Source: Pictodentalium vernedei (taxonomy: Eukaryota > Mollusca > Scaphopoda > Dentaliida > Dentaliidae). From it: a stretch of 64,000 nt of DNA. A program made the position numbers and the translations under genes. The notes under the pieces were generated by a model, which was given only the letters and a program-made list of their open reading frames with translations, ran no database searches and had not been told where the DNA came from. Positions within the stretch are counted from its first letter, which is position 1; every line of letters starts with the position of its first letter. Below, piece by piece: positions 34,791-45,107 of this stretch. Location of the stretch: assembly GCA_031216915.1 (NCBI GenBank), contig CM062289.1, positions 444,688,910 through 444,752,909 on the forward strand. Reading direction: 5' to 3'.

Positions 34791-35042
34791 TTAACCCTTT
34801 ACCTAACATGAAAAGCAGACGACACTTGCAAAAATAATTCTTGAATAACTAATTTTTTTCATTTTTTGTCTCAAAAACATAGGTTATGACCCCTCGTTGG
34901 AACGAGCTCGACGAGCTCGTTCCAACGAGGGGTCATAACCTATGTTTTTGAGACAAAAAATGAAAAAAATAATGAAAATTAATTGGCGATTTTTGAGAAT
35001 AGCGCTAGCCGGTTTTGGCCGTTACGTTGGGTAAAGGGTTAA
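34791..35042 (+). mobile_element. TTAA-type MITE, family A (copy A5, complete)
   Basis: TTAACCCTTTACCTAAC ... GTTGGGTAAAGGGTTAA, with intact TTAA at both ends (34791-34794 and 35039-35042). The palindrome is perfect. Its arms carry the CGTTGG/CCAACG version where other copies have CATTGG/CCAATG. Confidence 0.95.
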
Positions 35043-36669
35043 TCCACGAACAGGATGCTAATCTTTGAGGTGGTTTGATGTCAGCGAAGAGTGTGATTAA
35101 GTTAATGGGATTTAATATGAGAAATAACGGCCTGATTCGATATAAATGAGACACAGGGTTGTGTGTGGGGGATGAGGCACAGGGCCAGGAAAATATAAGT
35201 TTGAATAGCCCAGATCTTGTGATAAGATCCAGTACGTGAATCGCGGGTCATCAACAAAAGGTGCAGATGCGTTTCTAATGACCAAAGACTCATTGGGTTG
35301 GACGAGTCATTGGCACGACACGCAAATATCCAAGACATAACAAGGTCCTAGAAGTCATAGAGAATACCTAGCCCCCAAAGATATGGACTAATAACACACT
35401 GATCACCAGCACCTCGACTGAAGGACGCCCGCACAATCCCTTGGAGCTCAATTGATTGTGTGGGATTCATCCAGCCGGGCATCGGATGAAGACTTAATCA
35501 TATGAAAAAAGGGAAAGTATGGTGAAAAAAAAAAAAAAAAAAAAAGAATACCTCTGAATTAAGGGGCAGACTGTTCCACCCTAGCTCCGATGGAATACAA
35601 GTGGCGTGATGTAATTGAGTAAACGCCTGCACTATGATCGATCGCAATGGATAACAACGGACTGCGCAGAAATCATCACAAGTCGCTGATATGTTACAGA
35701 TTTTAGGTGTTTCAATCTCGAAATGATAAGCGTAAGGGGATCGGAAGCGTTCGGGGAGGGGGGGGGGGTAGTAAGCAATAGGTGTTTCCAATCTCGAAAG
35801 GATAAGCGAAAGATGATTGGAAGCGTTAGGTGTGTGTGGGGGGGGGGGGGGGGTAGTAAACACGTGATTTACTGCATGCGGCGATAACCCTCAAGTGTGA
35901 GCAACCCCTATTCGAAGGATACACCTTCCACCCTGAAAGTAACATGGAATGCACTAAGAACTTTCTGTTTAATGAGTGGAAGGAGGAATTCTAAGGGAGA
36001 CACAGATGGGGATGGGTGATGGAATCTGCACAGTATTGGTCGGGTGGAACGGACACGTATTTTCTGGAGTAAAAGGTATCAAATTAGAAGTGGCTCTAAT
36101 AGGATATTAGATCACTAGGTAGGTAAGGGCTAACTAACATTAGAACGATGATGGGAGAGCTTCAGTAAAGAGAGTTACTCGTAATACAATGCCTATCGTG
36201 TTAAGTGCCACAAACGTCTGTATAAAATATAGACTTGGAAACCTGATCCAGCACCCCGCGATACTTTCTCCGTGATGAATAAGTGTCAGTGGGCGCTCGA
36301 TTCGCCTTGCAACTCCGTGCAACAAAACCTCGATATTGGAGAATTAGCTCACATGAATTATTTACTGGACATCAGAATATGTGGCACACATGTGTGGGAT
36401 AGCACGCAAAGGTCTTGGTGCGGTAAACACAAGTCATGGAATACCAATCAGGTTGAGTGCATATAGTTTTTTTTCGTAGTAACTGTTGGAAAGCTGGCAC
36501 AGTGCCCATCAACACCTATCCCCAAATACAAAGGTATCAGAGGGCGCCCAACCAGCCATCCAAGGGGTGTGTGCCAATACCCTCAGCGCGAACCTACACC
36601 GCAACAGAAGCTTGCACTGATAGCAGCCAACGGGGCTTTATCCGGCATGTGGTATTGCATCAGACAGTA
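35043..36669. other. Possible LINE-1 5' region or unrelated intergenic DNA
   Basis: No gene. Holds a poly-A run (35525-35545) and a tandem duplication of ~85 bp (see 35707-35870). It may be upstream LINE-1 sequence if the 14-bp repeats at 30022 and 37138 are a target-site duplication; otherwise unassigned. Confidence 0.4.
35707..35870 (+). repeat. Two tandem copies of an ~85-bp unit with a G run
   Basis: GGTGTTTCAATCTCGAAATG...GGAAGCGTTCGGGG(G)nTAGTAAGCAATA is repeated as GGTGTTTCCAATCTCGAAAG...GGAAGCGTTAGGTG(TG)n(G)nTAGTAAACACG. Both copies contain a G run of 11-17. Confidence 0.85.
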
Positions 36670-36907
36670 TTAGCCATTTGAACCCAAGAGGAACGCAATA
36701 CGTCCAAGAAACACGATAAGTCATATTTTAACTAAGTAAGATGGCTACTGTGGTAAAGAGTTGGGTAGACCAACCAATGTTTTCAACATTCAGCCGCGAG
36801 GGTGCACACTGAAAACATTATCTGGTCTGCCCCAAATATTAAATATGAACTCTTCCAATTACTTCATTGAACTGACATAGACGATACCACAAACACTCCA
36901 AGGGTTA
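36670..36907 (+). mobile_element. TTAA-type MITE, family B (copy B2)
   Basis: Starts TTAGCCATTTGAACCC, ends CTCCAAGGGTTAA (TTAA at 36904-36907). Central hairpin GTAGACCAACCAATGTTTTC ... GGTCTGCC with GCAGCC-like core. Diverged from B1. Confidence 0.8.
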
Positions 36908-36958
36908 AGTATTTTCTTTTGTTATGCCACATGTGTGCGAAGTGGCGAACAATACAAT

Positions 36959-37160
36959 ATTAGCCATTCGAACCCAAGAGGAACGCAATACGTCCCAGAA
37001 ACACGATACGTCATCCTTTTACTAAGTAGGATGGCCAATATGGTAGAGTGTTGGGTAGACCAAACAATGTTTCGAACATGCAGCCGGTGCACATTGAGAA
37101 CATTATCCGGTCCCAAATAATAAATAAATATGGACTCTGACACCGCTATTTGGGTCGTAA
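36959..37160 (+). mobile_element. TTAA-type MITE, family B (copy B3, damaged right end)
   Basis: Opens TTAGCCATTCGAACCCAAGA and follows B2 through the hairpin to ATATGGACTC. After that the expected sequence is shortened to GACACCGCTATTTGGG. B2 and B3 lie head to tail within 500 bp and share sub-family features, so probably duplicated together. Confidence 0.75.
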
Positions 37161-37468
37161 GGGGTTGAACAACCGCAACCCGTCCCTACGCTAAAATCAT
37201 CTTTCATTCCTTTGTTACTGCACATTTACGACACGAGAAAATTTTGAAGAGCATTGCAAATAGATATCCAGGAAGCTCCTAGATAAGACTGTTTATGTCC
37301 GCAACTCAAGTGGAAGTTGCTCGACTCAAAACCAGTAACACAGTCACAGAACAGAAAAGAGACAACAAGGGCACAAGTTATCGGCACAAGCAGAGAAATC
37401 GGAAAACAATTATATCTGACAGCATTTTTGGATCGATGCTGACGTGCCCCCATAATGGTACATAAATA
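37161..37468. other. No gene recognised
   Basis: Short unassigned spacer with no motif-bearing frame. Confidence 0.45.
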
Positions 37469-37720
37469 TTAACCCTTTACCCAACGTAACGGCCAAAACC
37501 GGCCAGCGCTGTTCTCAAAAATCGGCAAATAATTTTAATTATTTTTTTCATTTTTTGTCTCAAAAACATAGGGTATGACCCCTTATTGGAACGAACTCGT
37601 CGAGCTCGTTCCAATGAGGGGTCATAACCTATGTTTTTGAGACAAAAAATGAAAAAAATAACTTATTCAAGAATTTTTTTTGCAAGTGTCGTCTGCTTTT
37701 CAGGTTAGGTAAAGGGTTAA
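37469..37720 (-). mobile_element. TTAA-type MITE, family A (copy A6, complete)
   Basis: TTAA at 37469-37472 and 37717-37720. Inverted relative to A5. The palindrome is nearly perfect; the left arm shows two changes (CTTATTGG, GAACGAACTC). Confidence 0.94.
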
Positions 37721-38454
37721 CAAGGTACACAACTCGCTTTTCGAAAACGATAGTACTCATCTTCATTACGCCCCCCCCCCCCCCCCCTTCCCTCAAAATG
37801 ATTAACCCAACGCATACAGCAGTACCCAGTGTCAGCAGAAAGGAGAAAGAATAAGCTTTCCAATAGTGTGTAACACGACCGTTGGGTATTGTTAGGTTGT
37901 TCATAATAACTGGGAGAAGTTGCAGAGAAGGCCGAAATACATTTAGTCGGACGGTTTGCTGTTCAGTGGAAAGTGGATTACGATCAACAATTCTCCGATT
38001 TATTATAACAATTCGAGGTCCCATAGTCTATGAAGGACAGCTTCAAATCTTAGCCGTATACCTTTATCAATTTTTAATCTTGGACACACATCTATTCATT
38101 TCTGTTGTTCACGTTTACTCTTTATTTATTTTTATCGTTCATTTGAAAACTCAACAAGCTGTCGGTGTCCATCGAAGCGACAAGATTTTCAAAAAAAACA
38201 TCCTCAATCTCCCATTGCCTACTTATCATGTAGAGAAAATCATACAAGAAATACATTTTAATTCCGTTCTATAATTCTGCGTCTCGCTCCTCATTTTGTT
38301 GATGTTATTGCAGTGGCTAATTGTCTAGGGCAGAATGACACAAATTGAAAATATCAATTTTTATTTTGATTTGATCTCATCTTCAAGTTAAATATTGATG
38401 CCCCCGGTAAAGGTTGTAATCGATGTCGTAGTATGGAAGATAGGTAATGGTTAC
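37721..38454. other. No gene recognised; C run at 37770-37787
   Basis: A 130-codon plus frame (37882-38274) and a 131-codon minus frame overlap each other. Neither shows a domain. Confidence 0.45.
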
Positions 38455-39020
38455 TAATCGAGATAGAGGTATTTTATGAATTTGAACACGTAGCGGCTCG
38501 GTGGTGTTACAGCACGGGACAGGTTGTTCAAATTCATGAAATACCGACAGGAGGTTGGCAACTTATTTTTACGCCCAGGCTCCTTTGTCTTTTCGGGGTT
38601 AGTAACCAGCATGAAATGCCTGATACAACAATGGACCGAGTGTTCAAGTGACGTCGCTTGAATACCCCTCGTGTACGGAGTATACCCGAGTCCGTGCGTG
38701 TTATTGATTGAACAAACGACAGGGTGTAAGTCGGTTACCACACTAGCTGTCGATGTTCATGAATTTGAAGAACCGTCCAGCGTGTTTTTTTAACTCCCCG
38801 CGGCTCGGCGTCAATCACCGAGCGTTGTCAGGTTGTTGAAATCCATGAATACCTCCGGCTAGGTTGGCACCAAACTATTACACACCCTGTCCTTTGTTCA
38901 GTCAGCAGAACGCACGGACTCGAGTATATACAGTTGACCAGAGATATTCAAGTGACGACACATGAACACCTAGTCTAATGTTCTACCAGGTACTTCAAGT
39001 TGTTTGCAACTACAGTGTTT
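38455..39020. repeat. Imperfect inverted and direct repeats built from ATGAATTTGAA-type arms
   Basis: GTTCAAATTCATGAAATACC faces GGTATTTTATGAATTTGAAC at 38468-38546, and a diverged pair sits at 38755-38860. A longer inverted pair spans ~38635-38785 and 38820-38985 (shared CGAGTCCGTGCGT / ACGCACGGACTCG and ACAGGGTGT / ACACCCTGT). Probably one fold-back element with rearranged arms. Confidence 0.6.
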
Positions 39021-39110
39021 ACATTAATAAAATATTGTTTGAACTAAACTAAGGCACTTCAAGTTGCTTGCATACCCTGAAAAGACAATGGAGCCAGTGT
39101 TTATTAGTTA

Positions 39111-39592
39111 GTCGGTGGCCTGCGTGATAAAGAGAAGCCTGGTTTTGAAGAGTACTTTGATGGCACCTTTGGGGGGTCACTGTTGTTCAAGCTGAGGTCG
39201 CGGTCCCTGGAGCTGAGGGGAAAAATTGGGAAACACAGTGAAAAGGAGTGCCAGATGTGTAACGTGGGTTTGGTGGAGACCCTGGAACACTTTCTTATAG
39301 AATGCCCAAAATACCAGTCTAAAAGAACAAGATTCACGGGGAGTATAATGGAGAAGTGGGATGGGAGAATGAAAGACATGTGGTTAGGGGGCGACTCAAA
39401 GGAGAGGGTTAATATACTAATCGGAGAGATTGGGAAGAATGGGGCAAGGGAGGTCATCAAGCAGTTCGGCTCCGAATGTTGGGAGGAGAGAAGAAGCGCG
39501 AGAATAGGGGGAGGCAGTTGGTAGAACATGGGCAACCAAGGCCTTCTCATACGAGAACCGCGACAAATCAGCGGCCGGCCGAAGTGTTATTA
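39111..39592 (+). mobile_element. 5'-truncated LINE-3-type retrotransposon tail
   Basis: Matches the 3' end of LINE-3 (56110-56600) closely. It starts in the coding region (GGCCTGCGTGATAAAGAG) and ends CGAAGTGTTATTATTATTA. A 10-bp direct repeat, TTATTAGTTA, lies at 39101-39110 and 39593-39602 and is a likely target-site duplication. Typical 5' truncation of a LINE insertion. Confidence 0.92.
39183..39524 (+). pseudogene. LINE-3 family C-terminal fragment (CCHC motif region)
   Basis: A 113-codon frame within the truncated tail. It encodes the region from LFKLRSRSLELRG through CQMCNVGLVETLEHFLIEC (C-x2-C-x9-H-x4-C) to the ORF2 C-terminus. No promoter or RT domain, so not a gene. Confidence 0.9.
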
Positions 39593-39782
39593 TTATTAGT
39601 TACCACAGCCTAATTTACCAGTATACCAGTAGAGCAGAATAAGTACTGCCTCATGTCCTAGGGTTTCCACGTTGGGTTGGATAAGGATATATATAGGTTA
39701 ATAAGCCAGTTCCATGCCTGTAGTGAATTTTTACGAAACTCGTGCAATGGGCTCGGAATTATACAATAAAATGAATTGGGGG

Positions 39783-40017
39783 TTAACCCTTTATCCAAAG
39801 TAACGGCCCTAACCGGCCAGCGCTATGCTCAAAAATCGCCAATTAATTTTCATACTTTTTTCATCTCAAAAACATAGGTTATGACCCCTCGTTGGAACGA
39901 GCTCGTCGAGCTCGTTCCAACGCGGGGCCATAACCTATGTTTTTGAGACAAACAAAGGAAAAAAAATTAGTTATTTTTACAAGTGTCGTCTGCTTTTCAT
40001 GTTAGGTATAGGGTTAA
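39783..40017 (-). mobile_element. TTAA-type MITE, family A (copy A7)
   Basis: TTAA at 39783-39786 and 40014-40017. Slight internal deletions near both inner ends. The palindrome has the CGTTGG/CCAACG arm version with one mismatch (GCGGGG). Confidence 0.93.
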
Positions 40018-41097
40018 AAGTCGCATCTAGTTATTATGTCTGACTGCATCGATATACAACTCCTACTTAATGCGAATGTCAATTTTACCAATTTGCAATT
40101 ACCGTTCATAATGTTCTTATTAATGCAATTATTTAATTCCGTTTATCTCTCATTGGCACGGAACCAAGAAAGCATAAATCGAACCTCAAAGAGACAGGAA
40201 ATGTCTTTCAAATGGAATATTAGTCTTCTCGTCTGCTTCTGGTATTCTAGCTCGATATTTGGTAACACCGTTCTATACACTTGTGGAGAAAGCTGTCAAC
40301 TTTTGTCTACGGAGTGCGTCGGTGCGAAACTTCAAAATATGAATATTTTATTGAATCGATAGAATATATCAGGATTTTTCGCTCTGTACATCTTCAGACC
40401 TACCAGTTTAGTTTCACTGGTTTGTAATTTATTTATCAACTTCGATCTCGGAGCAGACGGTACAAGTGTTTTGTAATGCGTACCTCGTGACTTTGTCATC
40501 GGATCATTGCCGCCAGTTGAAGAGAAATTTGCAGCATTGAGGAACTGTTGTTAATAGGAATCGCCTTCATTAAAGGTATGTAATAGTTATAGATACAACA
40601 CGGAGTACTGTCAATGACTATCACCGAAAGTGGTTGGTGGCTGAGTGGATAAACGAGACACTTTCTCATGCTATTGGTCTCGGGACTTATCTTCGGTCGG
40701 AAAAGATCAACGCCTGTGGTGAGACTCAAAATTGGGTACCATGTGTATCGGTAATTGGCTGTACTTGATTTTATACCTATTTATGACAGTTTGATGTCAA
40801 CTTCGTACTCTGGCTGTATCACGACCGCTGATCCATCACTAGTGCTGCGGCCATGACGTGGGCGTGGGCGATGGTGTGAATGGCAGCCCTGAGGATTAAT
40901 AACTGCACAATAAACAGACATCATGATTCTGACTTCTATATTGTTCACATTCTTTAAAATTTATTGTAATTCGCAATGTTAACGAGTGTAGTGGAAATGC
41001 CCAGTAAACACCTCTCTCGTTGTTGGGAAAGATGCTGAAAAATCTCATCCAAAAACCCCCCTTAATATTGACATCATTAGCTGTTCTAATTGTGGCC
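40018..41097. other. No gene recognised; weak tRNA-like stretch at 40628
   Basis: A 108-codon frame (40036-40362) has hydrophobic stretches but no family resemblance. GGTGGCTGAGTGGATAAACG at about 40636 looks like the 5' half of a Leu/Ser-type tRNA or SINE head, but no B box follows. Confidence 0.45.
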
Positions 41098-41985
41098 TTT
41101 AATCCTTTGAACCCGAGAGACCGCTTTTCCTGTCCAGGAACATTATTTATACGTCATAATTTGATGAAGTAAGATGGCTGAGGTTCCGCTCCACAGTTTC
41201 GCAATATTGCACAGGGGTGAAATTCTAAACATAGGGCATATGTTGAAACTAAGGCCATGTAAAATAGAGATATATTTTTAGTATCAGATATATGATTACA
41301 TTAGGTTTTTTGTTGGACAAGAGAATTTGAAGTTTTGGTCCCAAAGTTGGAGTCTGATACACAAGGGAAAATTACCAGATGAATTATGGGAAACAGTGGC
41401 TTCGAAAAATTGGCTATTTTTTAAAATGTAATTTTTACACGGGTTTGTTACCAGACAGGTAACTGAAAAAGGAGACGGAAACATATAAATTTTTTTTTGC
41501 ATTTTAGAAACAGGGGATGCTTTGTTCCAGGGGTGGGTAGGTGAGGTTGGTGGGTAAATTCTGCTTTTGAGGCTGCTAGGTGGCTGAAAATGACTGGTTT
41601 CGGCATTTTTTCATGCAATTTTTCAGGTTGAAGTCTGGCCTTTGACAATAAATTATTCCACCCACATTCAGATTGTTTATTTCTACTTAGTCAGACAGTG
41701 TTATATGTTTTTTTTTGTGGATTTGGGAAATGTAATACATGTTATGAGTTAGATAACTAAGCTACAGAATATTTGCATTTGAAGAGAGTGTATGGCATGT
41801 CATATTTGGAAATGCCTGGAAAACTGTGGAGCGGAACCTGAGAAATGAATGTGTGGGGTGGACCAATCAGCCTTAAGGCTGCACGTTGAAAGTAATCATT
41901 GGTCTACCCTCAAATAAGGAATATGGTCTTGTTCAGTTGCTGCCATTGAACTGCCATGGAAGACACCACCAGGATTCCTAGGGTT
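41098..41985 (+). mobile_element. TTAA-type MITE, family B (copy B4), split by a TIR element
   Basis: Begins TTAATCCTTTGAACCC and ends GGATTCCTAGGGTTAGG. The hairpin core GACCAATCAGCCTTAAGG...GGTC lies at ~41861-41915, much shortened on one side. The 657-bp insert at 41182-41838 explains the excess length; removing it restores the GATGGCTGAGAAATGAATGT context expected from B1. Confidence 0.85.
41182..41838. mobile_element. 657-bp TIR element with 3-bp target duplication (family not recognised)
   Basis: Terminal inverted repeats GGTTCCGCTCCACAGTTT / AAACTGTGGAGCGGAACC, flanked by TGA on both sides (41179-41181 and 41839-41841). Host MITE copy B1 supplies the empty-site comparison. No transposase frame inside, so non-autonomous. 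A 3-bp duplication is compatible with several cut-and-paste superfamilies; I cannot choose among them. Confidence 0.82.
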
Positions 41986-42019
41986 AGGTTTAGTATTTAT
42001 AAATTCATTTATTTATGTT

Positions 42020-43024
42020 TATTTAAGAACTGAATGCAATTTTTATAATCTTTATTGGAGTATGAACGTGTGGGAATGGGTGCAAATTGTATGAATCCCT
42101 TCGGGATTCATACATAATTTGTAATTGGCGAGAGGGAGTCAAATCAAAGACGTCTTTGGGTGGCCTGCGTGATAAAGAGAAGCCAGGTTTTGAAGAGTAC
42201 CTTGATGGCACCTTTGGGGGTCACTGTTGTTCAAGCTGAGGTCGCGATCCCTGGAGTTGAGGGGAAAAATTGGGAAAGACGGTGAAAGGGAGTGCCAGAT
42301 GTGTAACTTGGACATGGTGGAGACCCTGGAACACTTTCTGCTAGAATGCCCAAAGTATCAGCCTAAAAGAATGAGATTCACTGGGAGTATAATGGGGAAG
42401 CGGGATGGTAGAATGAAGGACATGTGGTTAGAGGGAGACTCAAAGAAAAGGGTTAATATGCTAATCGGAGAGATTGGGAAGAATGGGACAAGGGATATCA
42501 TCAAGCAGTTCGTCTCCGAGTGTTGGGAGGAGAGAAGAAGCGTGGGAATAGGGAGGCAGTTGGGAGTACAGGGATAACCATGGCCTTCTCCTCCGAGAAC
42601 CGCGACAAATCAGCGACTGGCCAAAGTGTTATTATTATTACAAAAGACAAAGCGCACAACTCTGAGTTGAGCGCCGGTTCCGTCTAAATGATATCCCAAA
42701 GGCAAATAAGCTTTAATTTTCACAACTTTAGAAATGGAAACGGGTATTTTAGTAACGGGCTTTATGCCACAGTAGGGAAATGTCACCAAAGAAACAGCAG
42801 CGGAGTTGATCACTGCGAGAGGCGCTAAAAGTTAAAAACCCGCCCAAACACCGCCCGAATTACATTCTGTCAACTGCGCTTTACCGTAAATGCGGGTCAA
42901 AGTTCGACCAAATGTATTCATTGGAAAATGAATTACATTTGGTCATGACGTTTTCATCCAGCTGACCAATGGGAATTGAGTATTTGGACCCAAAACGTAT
43001 AACTACATTAACAATGTAATTATA
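42020..43024. repeat. Dispersed element D, copy 2, split by a LINE fragment
   Basis: One arm of the element D palindrome (GAATGCAATTTTTATAATCT) ends in a TCCCTTCGGGA hairpin, then a LINE-3-type tail intrudes. From 42638 the element continues as in copy 1: AAAGACAAAGCGCACAAC, GATCACTGCGAGAGGCGC, and the GACCAAATGTATTCATT hairpin at 42906-42944. A ~90-bp block differs from copy 1. Confidence 0.82.
42117..42637 (+). mobile_element. 5'-truncated LINE-3-type retrotransposon tail, second copy
   Basis: Begins in the coding region at GTAATTGGCGAGAGGGAGTC and ends AAAGTGTTATTATTATTAC. It encodes the CCHC region (CQMCNLDMVETLEHFLLEC) in a 116-codon frame (42227-42577). More diverged from LINE-3 than the copy at 39111. 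Confidence 0.9.
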
Positions 43025-43192
43025 CTTGTTTATATGTTGTCCCGATTGCATAAAAATTTTCTGTACCGAATTCACTAAAAGCGCTTTGAGCCGAGGTTTA
43101 CCGAAACTCAGGTCGACTTTCGTGACCGAGCTTCAGAATTTCCATGTCAAATTGTGACGAGGTTGAGATTATTTTAACACATAATGTGCAAT

Positions 43193-43433
43193 TTAATCCC
43201 TTTCCATAATGTAATGATTAAAATCGTCAGCGCCGTTCCCGAATTCCACAAGCAAATTTTATATTTTTTTGCCTCGAAAACATAGCTTATGAGCCCTCAC
43301 TGGAATGAGTTCGTCGAGCTCGTTCCTATAATGGTCATAAGCTGTGTTTTTTAGACAAAAAATAAAATATTTAGTTATTCAGGAAATGTTTTCTGTAAAT
43401 GTTGTCTGTTATTAGCATTAGGTAGACAGTTAA
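43193..43433 (-). mobile_element. TTAA-type MITE, family A (copy A8, diverged)
   Basis: TTAATCCCTTTCCATAA ... TTAGGTAGACAGTTAA, with a recognisable but imperfect palindrome (GGAATGAGTTCGTCGAGCTC). It shares its right TTAA (43430-43433) with the next copy. Clearly older than A9. Confidence 0.85.
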
Positions 43434-43680
43434 CCCTTTACCCAACGTAACGGCCAAGACCGGCCAGCGCTATTCTCAAAAATCGCCAATTAATTTTCAT
43501 TATTTTTTTCATTTTTTGTCTCGAAAACATAGGTTATGACCCCTCGTTGGAACGAGCTCGTCGAGCTCGTTCCAACGAGGGGTCATAACCTATGTTTTTG
43601 AGACAAAAAATGAAAAAAATAGTTATTCAAGAATTATTTTTGCAAGTGTCGTCTGCTTTTCAGGTTAGGTATGACGTTAA
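43430..43680 (-). mobile_element. TTAA-type MITE, family A (copy A9), abutting A8
   Basis: TTAACCCTTTACCCAAC ... GGTTAGGTATGACGTTAA. The palindrome is nearly perfect (CGTTGG/CCAACG version). It sits directly against A8 through a shared TTAA, as expected when one copy inserts at the TTAA flanking another. Confidence 0.93.
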
Positions 43681-43789
43681 TAGGTATGGGTTAAAATGAA
43701 AAAATGGAAAAAATAGTTATTCAAGAATTATTTTTGCAAGTGTCGTCTGCTTTTCAGGTTAGGTATGACGTTAATAGGTATGGGTTAAA
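43611..43789 (+). repeat. Tandem duplication of the A9 right end (~90-bp unit, two copies)
   Basis: ATAGTTATTCAAGAATTATT...TTCAGGTTAGGTATGACGTTAATAGGTATGGGTTAAAA occurs twice in direct order. The second copy carries one MITE end without the rest of the element. Confidence 0.9.
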
Positions 43790-43860
43790 ACCTGGCTTCT
43801 CTTTATCACGCAGGCCACCCAAAGACGTCTTTGATTTGACTCCCTCTCGCCAATTACAAA
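43789..43860 (-). mobile_element. Inverted LINE-3-type fragment (~72 bp)
   Basis: Reverse complement of 42119-42190 over its whole length (CCTGGCTTCTCTTTATCACG ... CTCTCGCCAATTAC). It lies between two TTAA sites (43785-43788 and 43864-43867). Too short to be an ordinary LINE insertion. Confidence 0.85.
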
Positions 43861-43867
43861 GGGTTAA

Positions 43868-44375
43868 AGGAAAAAGAATAAGAGAAGACTAATTCACTTC
43901 TACTTCCGAAACCAACTCACTCCCAACGTCAACACGTCGAGGTCGACCTGTGTCGTCATTCCCGCATCAGACGTGTTGTGAACGATATATTCCGTAATGA
44001 CTATTTGATAGTGATTATGTGATAAATTTAGTTCTCGGGGTGTCAGGACACTTTCTGACAGCATCGTTTGTGGAGTTTAGCTATTGCAGTGCTTCGTCCT
44101 GTTGATTTGGGACTTAAAATGGCTATCCTTGGCGTGGAGAGGGACGGGCTGAAGTTCCCAAAGCATTATTCGAGAAGAATGAGGCCACAGTGTTGCCACC
44201 ACGGATATCTTTCTACAATGTCCTGTGCCACTACGTCAAGGAACGGGGGGGGGGGGGGGGGGGGGAGGGGGGAATATAAATCCTTTACGTAGGTTCCGCT
44301 CACATTTCCAAGACATTTCCCAAAAATGTTGTACCATGTGCTCTATTCCACTGCGAATAAAACCAAACTCATTTG
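43868..44375. other. No gene recognised; G run at 44246-44270
   Basis: A 74-codon frame ends in the G run and shows no motif. Confidence 0.45.
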
Positions 44376-44459
44376 CATTAACTCTGACATGTATACATTA
44401 ACTCTGACATGTATACATTAACTCTGACATGTATACATTAACTCTGACATGTATACATT
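44376..44459 (+). repeat. Four tandem copies of a 20-bp unit
   Basis: CATTAACTCTGACATGTATA repeated four times without change, then a partial CATTTT. A recent minisatellite. Confidence 0.97.
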
Positions 44460-44678
44460 TTCTAAACTGACTGAAAATAGTCAATGCAGCCTGATAACAT
44501 ATAAATGATATATTTATTACTTTCCAAAGTGTGATTTACTGGGATTTCCGGGTTTGATTATAAACGATAACTTCACAAGTGAATTATGCAATCAACAATT
44601 GGGTCATGTATCCGTGCGCGCAAACGAAGACGCTTTGCCGTTGGTATAATGGGTATTTCATTGTTTTTTGGTTTTTTT

Positions 44679-44907
44679 TTAACCCTTTACCTAACATGAA
44701 AGGCAGACACTTGAAAAAAAATTCTTGAATAACTATTATTTTCATTTTGTGTCTCAAAACATAGGTTATGACCTCGTCGAGCTCGTTCCAATGAGGGGTC
44801 ATAACCTATGTTTTAGAGACAAAAAATGAAAAAATAATGAAAATTAATTGGCGATTTTTGAGAATAGCGATGGCCGGTTTTGGCCGTTCCGTTAGGTAAA
44901 GGGTTAA
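44679..44907 (+). mobile_element. TTAA-type MITE, family A (copy A10)
   Basis: TTAA at 44679-44682 and 44904-44907, with canonical ends. The left palindrome arm has lost about 15 bp at the centre (GACCTCGTCGAGCTC), so the hairpin is asymmetrical. Confidence 0.93.
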
Positions 44908-44944
44908 ATAATATAATTATCGTTAATAATGAAAAGTAATGAAC

Positions 44945-45107
44945 AGAGTAATCGCTTGACTGGACTGGTTACGTGAAATATTTCATTTGAGGCGAGGGAC
45001 TGTATTGTAAAACACTCGTGCGCATTCGCGCACTCGTGTTCGTACAACGTCCCTCACCTCTCATGAATTATTTCACGTAACCAGTCCAGTCAAATGATTA
45101 CTCTCTA
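44945..45107. repeat. ~160-bp palindrome
   Basis: AGAGTAATCGCTTGACTGGA faces TCCAGTCAAATGATTACTCT. Inner arms GTTACGTGAAATA / TATTTCACGTAAC and GAGGCGAGGGAC / GTCCCTCACCTC, with a GTGCGCATTCGCGCAC centre. The right arm has small differences. Confidence 0.85.

Noticed and set aside
37882-38274. 130-codon plus-strand ORF as a gene
   Set aside because: A 131-codon antisense frame overlaps part of it, no motif is present, and the region is AT-rich between MITEs.
40628-40700. tRNA gene candidate
   Set aside because: Only an A-box-like GGTGGCTGAGTGG stretch is present; no B box or closing stem.
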